Of a stretch of 43,361 bases of DNA, positions 34,756-42,461 are shown piece by piece (positions within the stretch are counted from its first letter, which is position 1; the number at the start of each line of letters is the position of its first letter). Position numbers and translations under genes: made by a program. This DNA comes from Candidatus Enterocloster faecavium (lineage in GTDB: Bacteria; Bacillota; Clostridia; Lachnospirales; Lachnospiraceae): the NCBI GenBank assembly GCA_019118585.1, contig DWYS01000040.1:1-43361 (forward strand). Reading direction: 5' to 3'. Under the pieces are notes generated by a model. The model saw only the letters and a program-made list of their open reading frames with translations, was not told where the DNA came from and did not search any database.

Positions 34756-34950
34756 CTATTCTCCCGGCCTGTCATGAACTATTACATTCAGCTTCTTGTG
34801 GATCCCAAGGCTGAGCACCCCCAGCAGGGACTTTCCGTCCACTACACAGCTTCCCAGCGCCACATCCACATCTGCAGGCCAGCGCTCGGCCTGGTTCACA
34901 AATGACTGGACTTCTTCCACTGAGTGAAAAATCACTTCTTCCGTTGTCAT
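34756..34950 (-). CDS. HPr-like protein lacking the phosphoacceptor histidine
   Basis: A 64-residue protein that aligns with the HPr fold. VDGKSLLGVLSLGIHKK matches HPr's second half around the regulatory Ser46 (here Ser41), and FVNQAERWPADVDV matches helix A. The GLHARP loop carrying His15 is replaced by FHSVEE, so the site for PEP-dependent phosphorylation is lost (Ser10 by alignment). This is the situation in Crh, which keeps the seryl site and acts only in regulation. The protein is shorter than HPr (about 88). AGGAGG precedes the ATG. It is the first gene of a unit with nudC and the HAD phosphatase. Confidence 0.7.
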   Translation of the reverse strand: MTTEEVIFHSVEEVQSFVNQAERWPADVDVALGSCVVDGKSLLGVLSLGIHKKLNVIVHDRPGE

Positions 34951-35015
34951 AGGCTACCTCCTGGCTAAACTTCATTCTGTCAGGAGTATTCCCCCATTTC
35001 AGCCATCTATACCAT

Positions 35016-36425
35016 TTACCTGGCCAGTTTAAAATATAATTTCCGGATGCGGCGCATGGCATCCCACCGCTTCAGAGGACTGAAGAAATAGTAATAGACC
35101 ACAAACGCAATGGAGGTCAAGCTCCAGGTAAGAGGATAGCTGAATCCGGCCGTCATGATATCCGGCCTTAAAGGCAGGACAAAAATAATCCACAGCACCC
35201 GCACCAGACAGATCCCTATGCCCGTGATCATCAGCGGCCTTAAGGTATCTCCCACTCCGCGGAGGGTACCGGAAAGGATCTCAATGGTAATATAGGTGAT
35301 ATAGGTGGGCACCAGGAAATGGATCAGTTCCAGGCTGATCTGACGTACCGTATCATCTGTGGTAAACAGCTCGATGAGGAAATGGCCTCCCGCGCAGACC
35401 CCTGCACTGACCGATACAGCCAAAAACACCGCAATCCCCATGCAGATTCCCGCCCCCTTCCGGACGCGGTCAATCTTTCCTGCCCCGTAATTCTGTCCCA
35501 CAAAGGTCGTCACGGAAATTCCCAGCGCATTGATGATCATCCAGAACAGTCCGTCTACCTTCCCATAGGTAGCCCAGGCAGTCACGGGGTCTGTTCCAAG
35601 AGAATTGACGCCGGTCTGGATAATCACGTTGGAAATATTGTACATCACCGACTGAAGTCCCGCCGGAAGCCCAATGCGGATAATTCTGCCCAGCATCCGC
35701 TGGTCGATCCGCACCTTCTTCCATTCCAGACGGTAAATATCACTGGTTCTCATAAGACGGCCCAAAACCAGGACCGCGCTCAAAAACTGGGAGGCAATGG
35801 TGGCAATGGCAGCTCCCGCCACTCCCATATGGAATACCGCCACCAGCAGCAAATCCAGAAAGATGTTGGTAAAGCAGCTGGCGATCAGGAAATACAGCGG
35901 CCTCTTGGAGTCGCCAATGGCTCTGAGGATGCCCGCACCCATATTATAAAGCAGGTTTGGAATGGTCCCTACAAAATAGATGCACAAATAGATCATGGCA
36001 TGGCTCATCACATCGTCCGGGGTCTTCATGGCCCTTAAAGCCGGACGCGCTCCCAGCACGCCTAAAATGGTCATCCCGATGCCTGCGATGATGGAAAAGG
36101 CCACCGAGGTGTGAACTGCCCAGTGAACCTTATCCTTTTTCTGCGCCCCGTAGTACTGGGAGATAACCACCGTAGCGCCGCTGGAAAGACCTACAAAAAA
36201 TCCTACCAGAAGATTGATCAGCGTACTGGTGCTTCCTCCAACTGCCGCCAGGGCTTCCTTCCCCACAAACCGGCCCACCACCATGGCATCCGCCGTATTG
36301 TAAAGCTGCTGGAAAAAGGTCCCCAGCAGAATCGGAAAGAAAAACAAAAGCAGCTGCCCCAGGATATTGCCGCTTACGATCTGATTTTCTCTCCGCTCCT
36401 CTTTGCTCACCGTATTCTCACTCAT
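35016..36425 (-). CDS. MATE family exporter
   Basis: A 469-residue multidrug/toxin exporter of the MATE family, 12 predicted membrane helices in two halves, with the repeat pattern LLGTFFQQLYNTADAMVVGRFVG and the matching second-half sequences. It is of the NorM/DinF-related clostridial type and probably uses Na+ or H+. The substrate is unknown. The start at 36425 is used, as AGGAG is six bases upstream; the TTG at 36440 is not needed. It lies 28 bases after the NfeD-like gene. Confidence 0.92.
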   Translation of the reverse strand: MSENTVSKEERRENQIVSGNILGQLLLFFFPILLGTFFQQLYNTADAMVVGRFVGKEALAAVGGSTSTLINLLVGFFVGLSSGATVVISQYYGAQKKDKVHWAVHTSVAFSIIAGIGMTILGVLGARPALRAMKTPDDVMSHAMIYLCIYFVGTIPNLLYNMGAGILRAIGDSKRPLYFLIASCFTNIFLDLLLVAVFHMGVAGAAIATIASQFLSAVLVLGRLMRTSDIYRLEWKKVRIDQRMLGRIIRIGLPAGLQSVMYNISNVIIQTGVNSLGTDPVTAWATYGKVDGLFWMIINALGISVTTFVGQNYGAGKIDRVRKGAGICMGIAVFLAVSVSAGVCAGGHFLIELFTTDDTVRQISLELIHFLVPTYITYITIEILSGTLRGVGDTLRPLMITGIGICLVRVLWIIFVLPLRPDIMTAGFSYPLTWSLTSIAFVVYYYFFSPLKRWDAMRRIRKLYFKLAR

Positions 36426-36453
36426 ACTCTTCTCCTGCAATTTTCTTTTGTTC

Positions 36454-36714
36454 TTACTTTTCGTTTTTCCCCTCAGTCCCGATTCCTGGCGCTGCCTTCA
36501 CCCGGCCTGCCCCTTCCAGCGGCCTCACCAGCAGAAGCAGAAGGAAGGATACCGCCACAAAAACTCCCAGCTGCAGCCGTGTGCTCCCACCCAGAACCGA
36601 GGCAGTCAGTCCTGCCAAAGCTCCGCCTGCAAACCAGATACTGGTCCGGGCTTCTGTCATCATTTCAATTCCAATCATTACCACAAATACGATCAGCCAG
36701 TAGTAAGCCGTCAT
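36454..36714 (-). CDS. Short NfeD-like membrane protein
   Basis: 86 residues with two or three membrane helices (YYWLIVFVVMIGIEMM, WFAGGALAGLTASVL, GVFVAVSFLLLLLV). The pattern matches the membrane part of short NfeD proteins, which normally continue into a C-terminal OB-fold to about 140 residues. Here it ends 20 residues after the last helix with EGAGRVKAAPGIGTEGKNEK. The OB domain is absent and no remnant follows before the MATE gene. Either a deletion product or a natural short form. It has its own promoter and shares a transcript with the exporter. Confidence 0.65.
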   Translation of the reverse strand: MTAYYWLIVFVVMIGIEMMTEARTSIWFAGGALAGLTASVLGGSTRLQLGVFVAVSFLLLLLVRPLEGAGRVKAAPGIGTEGKNEK

Positions 36715-36753
36715 CCGGATTCCTCCTCTCTCCTATTTTGTCCCTTTGTTCTC

Positions 36754-36781
36754 ATTCTATCATGAATCGGTATAAAATCAA
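36754..36781 (-). promoter_or_regulatory. Promoter of the nfeD-like/MATE unit
   Basis: TTGATT (minus strand, 36776-36781), 16 bases, TAGAAT (36754-36759). It starts about 40 bases before the 36714 ATG. Confidence 0.6.
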
Positions 36782-36810
36782 TCAGCAGTTTTATTTTTTC
36801 CCCGGGGACG

Positions 36811-36839
36811 TTGCAGATTTTTTCCGGCCCCGATATAAT
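36811..36839 (+). promoter_or_regulatory. Promoter of the asparaginase gene
   Basis: TTGCAG (36811-36816), 17 bases and TATAAT (36834-36839). The leader is about 67 bases and contains the hairpin at 36846-36884. Confidence 0.75.
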
Positions 36840-36845
36840 GAAGAT

Positions 36846-36884
36846 GGCAGCCCGGAAAGCGGAGCAGTTTTGCGGCGGGCTGCC
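36846..36884 (+). repeat. Leader hairpin of the asparaginase gene
   Basis: GGCAGCCCG (36846-36854) and CGGGCTGCC (36876-36884) form a perfect 9-bp stem in the 5' untranslated region, ending 10 bases before AAAGGAG (36895-36901). No U-run follows. It may stabilise the mRNA or modulate ribosome access. Confidence 0.6.
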
Positions 36885-36912
36885 GAAAATAATCAAAGGA
36901 GTTCTGCAGCCT

Positions 36913-37923
36913 ATGAAACGAATCCTGTTGATCGGAACCGGCGGCACCATTGCTTGCAAGCGGAGTGAGGACGGCCTCCGCCCGGTGATCACCTCCGATG
37001 AGCTTTTGTCCTTCGTTCCCTCCTGCCGGGAATACTGCCAGGTGGATACCAGACAGATTTTCAATATTGACAGTACCAACATCCAGCCACGCCATTGGCT
37101 GGCCATTGCCTCTGCCATTGAGGAGAACTATGAAGATTACGACGGCTTTGTCATCTGCCACGGAACGGACACCATGGCTTACACCGCAGCCGCCCTGTCC
37201 TATCTGATCCAGGACTCCTTAAAACCCATCATCATCACCGGAGCCCAAAAGCCCATCGACATGGAAAATACTGACGCCCGTACCAATCTGGCGGACAGCC
37301 TGCGCTTCGCCTCCTGCGAAAGAGCCTACGGCGTCAATATCGTATTTGACGGCAAGGTCATTGCCGGCACCAGGGGAAAGAAGGAGCGGACCAAAAGCTA
37401 CAACGCCTTTTCCAGCATCAATTTTCCCTATATCGCGGTAATCCAGGAAGACCAGATCCTGTTTTATCTGGACGATAAGCCGTCCGGAGTCAGCGTCCGC
37501 TTTTACCATTCCATGAATCCCAGAGTGGTGCTTTTAAAACTGATCCCGTCCATGGATGCCTCCCTTCTGGAGTATATGGCAGAGCACTATGACGGAGTCA
37601 TCATCGAATCCTTCGGAGTTGGCGGACTGCCCTCCTACGAATCCGGCGACTATTACCGGGCGGTAAAACGTCTGACGGATCTGGGAAAAACGGTTGTCAT
37701 GACCACCCAGGTAACCAATGAGGGCAGCAATATGTCGGTATACGAGGTCGGGAAAAATATCAAAAAAGAATTCGGGCTTTTAGAGTCCTACGACATGACT
37801 CTGGAGGCCACTGTAACGAAAATCATGTGGATTTTAAGCCAGACCCGTGAACCGGAAGCCATCCGGAAGCTGTTCTATCAAACCATCAACCGGGATATTC
37901 TGTGGAATGCCTCCAAACTTTAA
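36913..37923 (+). CDS. ansA: Type I L-asparaginase
   Basis: Cytosolic asparaginase hydrolysing Asn to Asp and ammonia. 336 residues with no signal peptide, as in type I. The first catalytic threonine is in LLIGTGGTIACK near residue 12, and HGTDTMAYTAAALSY holds the second Thr-Asp pair; IITGAQKPIDMENTDARTNL and ESFGVGGLPS follow. The start at 36913 is preceded by AAAGGAG; the ATG-like codon at 36811 lies in the promoter and is rejected. Single-gene unit by layout, with its promoter upstream and two dyads between it and feoAB. Confidence 0.93.
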   Translation: MKRILLIGTGGTIACKRSEDGLRPVITSDELLSFVPSCREYCQVDTRQIFNIDSTNIQPRHWLAIASAIEENYEDYDGFVICHGTDTMAYTAAALSYLIQDSLKPIIITGAQKPIDMENTDARTNLADSLRFASCERAYGVNIVFDGKVIAGTRGKKERTKSYNAFSSINFPYIAVIQEDQILFYLDDKPSGVSVRFYHSMNPRVVLLKLIPSMDASLLEYMAEHYDGVIIESFGVGGLPSYESGDYYRAVKRLTDLGKTVVMTTQVTNEGSNMSVYEVGKNIKKEFGLLESYDMTLEATVTKIMWILSQTREPEAIRKLFYQTINRDILWNASKL

Positions 37924-37931
37924 TGCTGTTT

Positions 37932-37951
37932 TCAGGAACCATTTTTCCTGA
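37932..37951. promoter_or_regulatory. Dyad 1 upstream of feoAB
   Basis: TCAGGAA (37932-37938) and TTCCTGA (37945-37951) are perfect inverted repeats 6 bases apart. It shares AGGAACCAT with dyad 2, 36 bases downstream. Without a U-run it is a poor terminator of the asparaginase gene. Confidence 0.45.
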
Positions 37952-37965
37952 CCGCCATACCCTAT

Positions 37966-37988
37966 GAATAGGAACCATATTCCCATTC
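37966..37988. promoter_or_regulatory. Dyad 2 upstream of feoAB
   Basis: GAATAGGAA (37966-37974) and TTCCCATTC (37980-37988) form an inverted repeat matched at 8 of 9 positions with a CCATA centre. It is 18 bases before the FeoAB start codon, where an operator could block transcription or translation. It is not a Fur or DtxR box that I recognise. Confidence 0.5.
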
Positions 37989-38006
37989 AATCCCAAGGTG
38001 AACAGC

Positions 38007-40346
38007 ATGAACCACGATTCCCATTTTTGTTTAAATGAATTAGCTCCCGGCCAAAAGGCACGGGTTTTAAATATTTCCTCCTGCGGCTCCATCCGGAGAA
38101 GGCTTCTGGACCTCGGTCTGGTAAAGGATACGGAGGTGGAATGTCTGGGGGCCAGCCCATGGGGCGACCCCAAAGCCTACCTCATCCGGGGAGCCGTCAT
38201 CGCCATCCGCTCCCAGGACTGCCGCCATATTCACGTTCTCCCCCATCAGAAGGAAGGACAAGGGCAGAGACCGGAAAAAACTGCGGTGATCGCCGTAGCC
38301 GGGAATCCCAATGTAGGCAAAAGCACCCTGTTCAACAATCTGACCGGTGCAAAACAGCACACCGGAAACTGGACCGGAAAGACCGTAGGAAGCGCCCAGA
38401 GGTCCTTCTCCTGGCATGGGAAACACCTGATCCTGGCGGACATACCCGGAACCTACTCCCTGATGGCCCATTCCGCAGAGGAGGAGGTGGCCCGAAATTT
38501 TCTCTGTTTCGGAGGAGCTGACGGCGTTTTGGTGGTCTGCGATGCCACCTGCCTGGAGCGGAATCTGAACCTGGTCCTCCAGACCCTGGAAATCTCCTCC
38601 AATGTTCTGGTCTGCGTCAACCTGCTGGATGAGGCAAAAAAGAAGGGCATCCATGTGGACCTGAAGGCTCTTTCAGCGGCTCTGGGGGTACCCGTTGTGG
38701 GGACCGTTGCCCGCAGCAGGCGGAGTCTGGACAGTCTCAGAGATGCCCTTACGGACCTGAAGCCATCCCCGTCTCCTTTCCAGGTTTCCTACGATGAAGA
38801 AATCAGCCGGGCAGCCGCCATCCTCTCCCCCGCTCTGAAATTCTATGCCGGTTCCCGTCTCCCCATCTCCTGGCTGGCCCTGAGGCTGCTGGAAGGGGAC
38901 GCCTCTCTTCTCCGAGAAATCGATGGGTTTTTCGGCTTTTCTCTGAGGGAGATGCCGGAGGTAAAAGAGGGAACGGCCCGGGCATGGGAGTACCTGTCAG
39001 AAAGGGGCATCGGCCCGGAGGAGTTAAAGGACCGGATCGTCTCCGCCCTGGTGGACAGCGCTGCCTCCATCTGCCGCAAAACCGTCCATTTGAAGCGCCC
39101 GGACTACAATGCCAGAGACCGGAAGCTGGACCGGCTTCTGACCAGCCGTCTCACCGGCTACCCGGTCATGGCCCTTCTGCTGATTTTCATTTTCTGGCTT
39201 ACCATCACCGGGGCCAACTACCCTTCCGCCCTCCTGTCCGCCCTTTTTGCCAGGGGGCAAATCTGGCTGGAACAGGGCCTTACGTTTCTGGGGGCTCCTC
39301 CTGTGCTGGTCCAGATGATCGTGTACGGCATTTACCGTACCTTATCCTGGGTTGTGGCCGTTATGCTTCCTCCCATGGCCATCTTCTTTCCGCTTTTTAC
39401 CCTGCTGGAGGACTCAGGCTACCTGCCCCGGATCGCCTACAATCTGGACCGTCCTTTTCAGCTCTGCAGCGCCTGCGGCAAGCAGGCCCTGACCATGATG
39501 ATGGGCTTTGGCTGCAATGCCGCCGGAGTTACCGGCTGCCGCATCATCGACTCTCCCAGGGAACGGCTGATCGCCGTTCTGACCAACAGCTTTGTACCCT
39601 GCAACGGGAAATTTCCCACCCTGATCGCCATTATTACCATGTTCCTCATCAGCCGGCCGGCCGGGCTTTTGACCTCCATCACCTCCACCCTGGTGCTGAC
39701 CCTTTTCATCCTCTGGGGCATCCTGATGACATTTCTGGTTTCCTGGATCTTATCCAAAACCGTGCTGAAAGGGTTTCCCTCCTCCTTCACCCTGGAGCTT
39801 CCGCCCTACCGAAGGCCTCAGGTTGGTGCCGTCATCCTTCGCTCTGTTTTTGACCGGACCCTGTTTGTCCTGGGGCGGGCGGCAGCGGTGGCGGCTCCGG
39901 CGGGACTGGTCATTTGGCTTCTGGCAAACACGGCTGCAGGGGATGCCAGCCTTCTGTCCCACCTGTCCTCCTTCCTGGACCCATTTGCCCATCTCTTTGG
40001 CATGGACGGAGTGATCCTCATGGCCTTCCTTTTGGGATTCCCGGCCAATGAGATCGTTCTTCCCATTGCCGTCATGGCCTACATGGCCCAGGGGCACCTG
40101 GAAAGCTTTGAGGATCTGGCGGCCATGCGGGAGCTTCTGGCAGCCAACGGATGGACCTGGGTCACAGCCCTGTGCACCATGACCTTTTCCCTGATGCACT
40201 GGCCCTGCTCCACCACTCTTCTGACCATCCGCAAGGAAACCGGAAGCTGGAAATGGACGGCGGCCGCCTGTCTCGTCCCCGCCTTCTGGGGCCTGGCCTT
40301 CTGCTTTCTCATTGCCTCCTGCGCCCGTCTTTTCGGCCTTCTCTGA
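38007..40346 (+). CDS. feoB: FeoA-FeoB fusion, ferrous iron transporter
   Basis: Imports Fe2+ across the cytoplasmic membrane. The 779-residue protein joins an N-terminal FeoA SH3-like domain (about 8-78, LAPGQKARVLNIS and RRRLLDLGL) to FeoB. The G domain has G1 GNPNVGKST (99-107) and G3 DIPGTYSL, with later NLLDEA as the G4-like region. The C-terminal half has about 8 membrane helices with the gate sequence CSACGKQALTMMMGFGCNAAG and PCNGKFPTLIA. The start at 38007 has AAGGTG at good distance; the GTG at 37998 is not needed. No separate feoA or feoC is seen. Single gene with putative operators upstream and a terminator downstream. Confidence 0.95.
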   Translation: MNHDSHFCLNELAPGQKARVLNISSCGSIRRRLLDLGLVKDTEVECLGASPWGDPKAYLIRGAVIAIRSQDCRHIHVLPHQKEGQGQRPEKTAVIAVAGNPNVGKSTLFNNLTGAKQHTGNWTGKTVGSAQRSFSWHGKHLILADIPGTYSLMAHSAEEEVARNFLCFGGADGVLVVCDATCLERNLNLVLQTLEISSNVLVCVNLLDEAKKKGIHVDLKALSAALGVPVVGTVARSRRSLDSLRDALTDLKPSPSPFQVSYDEEISRAAAILSPALKFYAGSRLPISWLALRLLEGDASLLREIDGFFGFSLREMPEVKEGTARAWEYLSERGIGPEELKDRIVSALVDSAASICRKTVHLKRPDYNARDRKLDRLLTSRLTGYPVMALLLIFIFWLTITGANYPSALLSALFARGQIWLEQGLTFLGAPPVLVQMIVYGIYRTLSWVVAVMLPPMAIFFPLFTLLEDSGYLPRIAYNLDRPFQLCSACGKQALTMMMGFGCNAAGVTGCRIIDSPRERLIAVLTNSFVPCNGKFPTLIAIITMFLISRPAGLLTSITSTLVLTLFILWGILMTFLVSWILSKTVLKGFPSSFTLELPPYRRPQVGAVILRSVFDRTLFVLGRAAAVAAPAGLVIWLLANTAAGDASLLSHLSSFLDPFAHLFGMDGVILMAFLLGFPANEIVLPIAVMAYMAQGHLESFEDLAAMRELLAANGWTWVTALCTMTFSLMHWPCSTTLLTIRKETGSWKWTAAACLVPAFWGLAFCFLIASCARLFGLL

Positions 40347-40361
40347 ATCCGAACTGCAAAA

Positions 40362-40384
40362 AGGAGTCCGTCTTCCGGACTCCT
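40362..40384. terminator. Bidirectional terminator after feoAB and the CarD-like gene
   Basis: AGGAGTCCG (40362-40370) and CGGACTCCT (40376-40384) form a perfect 9-bp stem. On the plus strand a T-rich tail follows, and on the minus strand TTTTTG follows. It serves both convergent genes. Confidence 0.9.
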
Positions 40385-40407
40385 CATTTCTTGTTTTTCT
40401 TCTATTT

Positions 40408-40929
40408 TCAAGCCTCCAGAGGCTCTCCCTGTGCGCACAGCTTTTCCTGAATATATGCCGGAACCTGCTCCGGCAGGATCTCCAGTGCCGCCGCCAGCTC
40501 TTCATGAAGCAGTTTCTGGGCAGTGCGCATCCCTTCCTGGTCCCGCACAGCCAGCCTGGCGCCTTTTTCCATCCGCTTTTTCTGAAGGACACGGAGACCT
40601 TTGATCATGGCCGCCCATTCCCTCCTGTCTCCGGAAAACAGCATCTGCTTGTACATCTGGAATCGTTCTTTGTCATTTTCCGCCTGAATCCCCTGAATCT
40701 GAGGCAGCTCGCTGATAAACTCCTCCGCCTCTTCTCTTGACATGACCGGACGCATCTTCACCTTCTCATTATCCACCGGCACGTAGATCACCGTGTCCTT
40801 CTGGAACACCGGACAGATTGAATAGTAAAGTCTGTCTTTTTTCAGAAAATCCAGGGTAGATACATTTTTGACCTGGCATACTCCTACCGTTTCGTAGAGC
40901 ACCCGATCTCCCTGTTTCAGCAATTTCAT
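40408..40929 (-). CDS. CarD-like RNA polymerase-binding regulator
   Basis: A 173-residue CarD/CdnL-family protein. The N-terminal Tudor-like RNA polymerase-interaction domain (about 1-60) has LLKQGDRVLYETVGVCQVKNV and VIYVPVDNEKVKMRPVMS; the helical C-terminal part (about 70-165) carries RMEKGARLAVRDQEGM. CarD members alter open-complex stability at rRNA and other promoters. The in-frame GTG at 40932 is ignored because the ATG at 40929 matches family starts. The ribosome-binding site is a weak AGGGTG. This one may be a specialised paralogue, since the CarD housekeeping copy is often elsewhere. Single-gene unit. Confidence 0.85.
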   Translation of the reverse strand: MKLLKQGDRVLYETVGVCQVKNVSTLDFLKKDRLYYSICPVFQKDTVIYVPVDNEKVKMRPVMSREEAEEFISELPQIQGIQAENDKERFQMYKQMLFSGDRREWAAMIKGLRVLQKKRMEKGARLAVRDQEGMRTAQKLLHEELAAALEILPEQVPAYIQEKLCAQGEPLEA

Positions 40930-40972
40930 CACCCTGTTCTATTGTTTATCCGCTTTTATAGGTTCCACTTAT

Positions 40973-40978
40973 ATTATA
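40973..40978 (-). promoter_or_regulatory. -10 element of the CarD-like gene
   Basis: A perfect TATAAT on the minus strand, 44 bases before the start, with a poor TTATAC -35 17 bases upstream. Confidence 0.5.
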
Positions 40979-41011
40979 CCCCATTTCTGGTCAATGTATA
41001 ATTGTGGGGTT

Positions 41012-41040
41012 TTGACAAAATTTTTCCCATTGTTTATAGC
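41012..41040 (+). promoter_or_regulatory. Plus-strand promoter-like sequence antisense to bioY
   Basis: TTGACA (41012-41017), 17 bases, TATAGC (41035-41040). It points into the 3' end of the minus-strand bioY gene, and no coding gene follows on the plus strand. Confidence 0.35.
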
Positions 41041-41075
41041 GAATTTACATAAGAAAGGGGTGTTTTCCGCTCTTT

Positions 41076-41657
41076 TTACCGCATCTGTCCCACCGCGGGC
41101 TTCAGACGCTGGGCCAGCACCGCAGCCAGAATGGAGAGCACCAAATCTCCCGCTGCCGTCAGGAAAAAGCAGTTGACCGCAACCATCCACCAGGTTACCG
41201 GCATGGAGATCAGGTAATTGCTGACCACATAGAAGTAGACCATCCCCGCCAGATAGTAGGACATCATCCCGATCACGGAAGCGGCGATGCTCCATCTAAG
41301 GGGGTGGCTCCTTCCCGCACGGCTGATCTTCCCGGCCAGCCAGGCTGCAGGCACAAAACCGGCCAGAAATCCGAAGGTCGGCCGGATCAGGTAAGCAGGG
41401 CCGCCTCCCGCCGCAAATACAGGAACCCCCATCAGTCCAACCGCCAGGTAAATCCCTACGCTGACAGCTCCCAGCTTCGGGCCCAGAAGCAGGCCGGCCA
41501 GCAGGGAAAAGAAGATCTGAAGGGTAAAATGCATGGGAAAAGGCTGCACCGGAAGGTCGATCCGGATAAAAGCTCCAGCGGCGATCAGGGCGGCAAACAG
41601 GCCGCAGAGGGCGGTTTCACGAACCGACAGGCTTCTGGTTCTCGTCATGGTTTTCAT
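41076..41657 (-). CDS. bioY: Biotin transporter BioY
   Basis: The S-component of an ECF biotin transporter; it binds biotin and uses a shared EcfAA'T energising module (not here). 193 residues, six hydrophobic segments, with PVQPFPMHFTLQIFFSLLAGLLLGPKLGAVSV (about 35-66) and the family's GGPAYLIRPTFGFLAGFVPAAW region near 85-106. The first 15 residues are a basic cytoplasmic start. It follows the aldolase by 15 bases and is likely cotranscribed. No BirA-type operator is evident in the 42354-42461 promoter region. Confidence 0.94.
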   Translation of the reverse strand: MKTMTRTRSLSVRETALCGLFAALIAAGAFIRIDLPVQPFPMHFTLQIFFSLLAGLLLGPKLGAVSVGIYLAVGLMGVPVFAAGGGPAYLIRPTFGFLAGFVPAAWLAGKISRAGRSHPLRWSIAASVIGMMSYYLAGMVYFYVVSNYLISMPVTWWMVAVNCFFLTAAGDLVLSILAAVLAQRLKPAVGQMR

Positions 41658-41672
41658 CCCGCTCCTCTCCTC

Positions 41673-42353
41673 CTAACCGCAGTCCTTCATGGTCTTCCCC
41701 TGACCGCAGAGGCCCTCAAAATCCTTCCGGAATACGGATACCGCCATATCCACCGCATCATTTTTCAGAAGACGCTCCATCACGTCAGCCGAAACCGTGG
41801 CTGCCCCGATGCCGCACAGGCAGAGCTCCTGCACCTGCTGGCTGTTCTTGAAGCTTGCCGCCAGCACCTGGGTACTCAGGCCGTTGTTCCGGAAGAGTGC
41901 ATGAATATCCTTTACCGTCTGAATTCCATCCGCCCCCAGATTGTCGATGCGGTTCACATAAGGAGCCACATAGTCCGCCCCTGCCTGTGCCGCCAGATAG
42001 GCCTGCATACGGGTGTATACCGCCGTTCCGGTTACCAGGGCTTTGTCCTGTTTCATCAGACGGATGGCTGCCATCCCCTCCCGGTTCACCGGAACCTTGA
42101 TGAAGGTATTCTCCCCCAGCTCCCGGCGGATGCGCCTGCTCTCCTCAAGCATCTCCTCCCGGCTCTCCCCTGTCACCTGGACATGGAGCTGTGCCTCTTT
42201 TCCAATGAAAGCCCGAATTTCCTTTAAAACCTCATAAGGAGGCCGGCCCGTCTTTGCCAGAATACTTGGGTTTGTGGTTACTCCCTCTGCGGGAAATACG
42301 TCATAGAGCCGGCGGATCACCTGTATCTGCCCTTCGTCAATCATCAGCTTCAT
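41673..42353 (-). CDS. fsa: Fructose-6-phosphate aldolase
   Basis: A 226-residue TalC/Fsa-type enzyme, cleaving fructose 6-phosphate to dihydroxyacetone and glyceraldehyde 3-phosphate. The Schiff-base Lys86 is in FIKVPVN (Lys85 in E. coli FsaA). Gln59 and Tyr132 (APYVNRID) match the Gln59/Tyr131 pair that distinguishes the aldolase from transaldolases, which have Phe at the latter position. Thr110 matches Thr109. Many databases call this family transaldolase, so transaldolase activity is the alternative. A Lys/Cys-rich C-terminus (CGQGKTMKDCG) is unusual. First gene of a unit with bioY. Confidence 0.85.
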   Translation of the reverse strand: MKLMIDEGQIQVIRRLYDVFPAEGVTTNPSILAKTGRPPYEVLKEIRAFIGKEAQLHVQVTGESREEMLEESRRIRRELGENTFIKVPVNREGMAAIRLMKQDKALVTGTAVYTRMQAYLAAQAGADYVAPYVNRIDNLGADGIQTVKDIHALFRNNGLSTQVLAASFKNSQQVQELCLCGIGAATVSADVMERLLKNDAVDMAVSVFRKDFEGLCGQGKTMKDCG

Positions 42354-42425
42354 GCTTCTCTTCCTTTCGTGCTAATCCGGTATCACAGGAGCCAAAGTTC
42401 CTTTTGCCCCAATATCTTAAATTGT

Positions 42426-42454
42426 AGTATAACGCATCCGAAAGTCCGGGGCAA
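42426..42454 (-). promoter_or_regulatory. Promoter of the aldolase-bioY unit
   Basis: TTGCCC (minus strand, 42449-42454), 17 bases, TATACT (42426-42431). The leader is about 65 bases. Confidence 0.7.
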
Positions 42455-42461
42455 GCTGATT

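Noticed and set aside
36454-36714. Frameshifted full-length nfeD
   Set aside because: No OB-domain sequence is found in any frame between its stop and the MATE start, so deletion or a naturally short form is more likely.
39750-40592. Minus-strand frame of 280 codons
   Set aside because: Covers the end of feoAB and crosses the bidirectional terminator; no family pattern.
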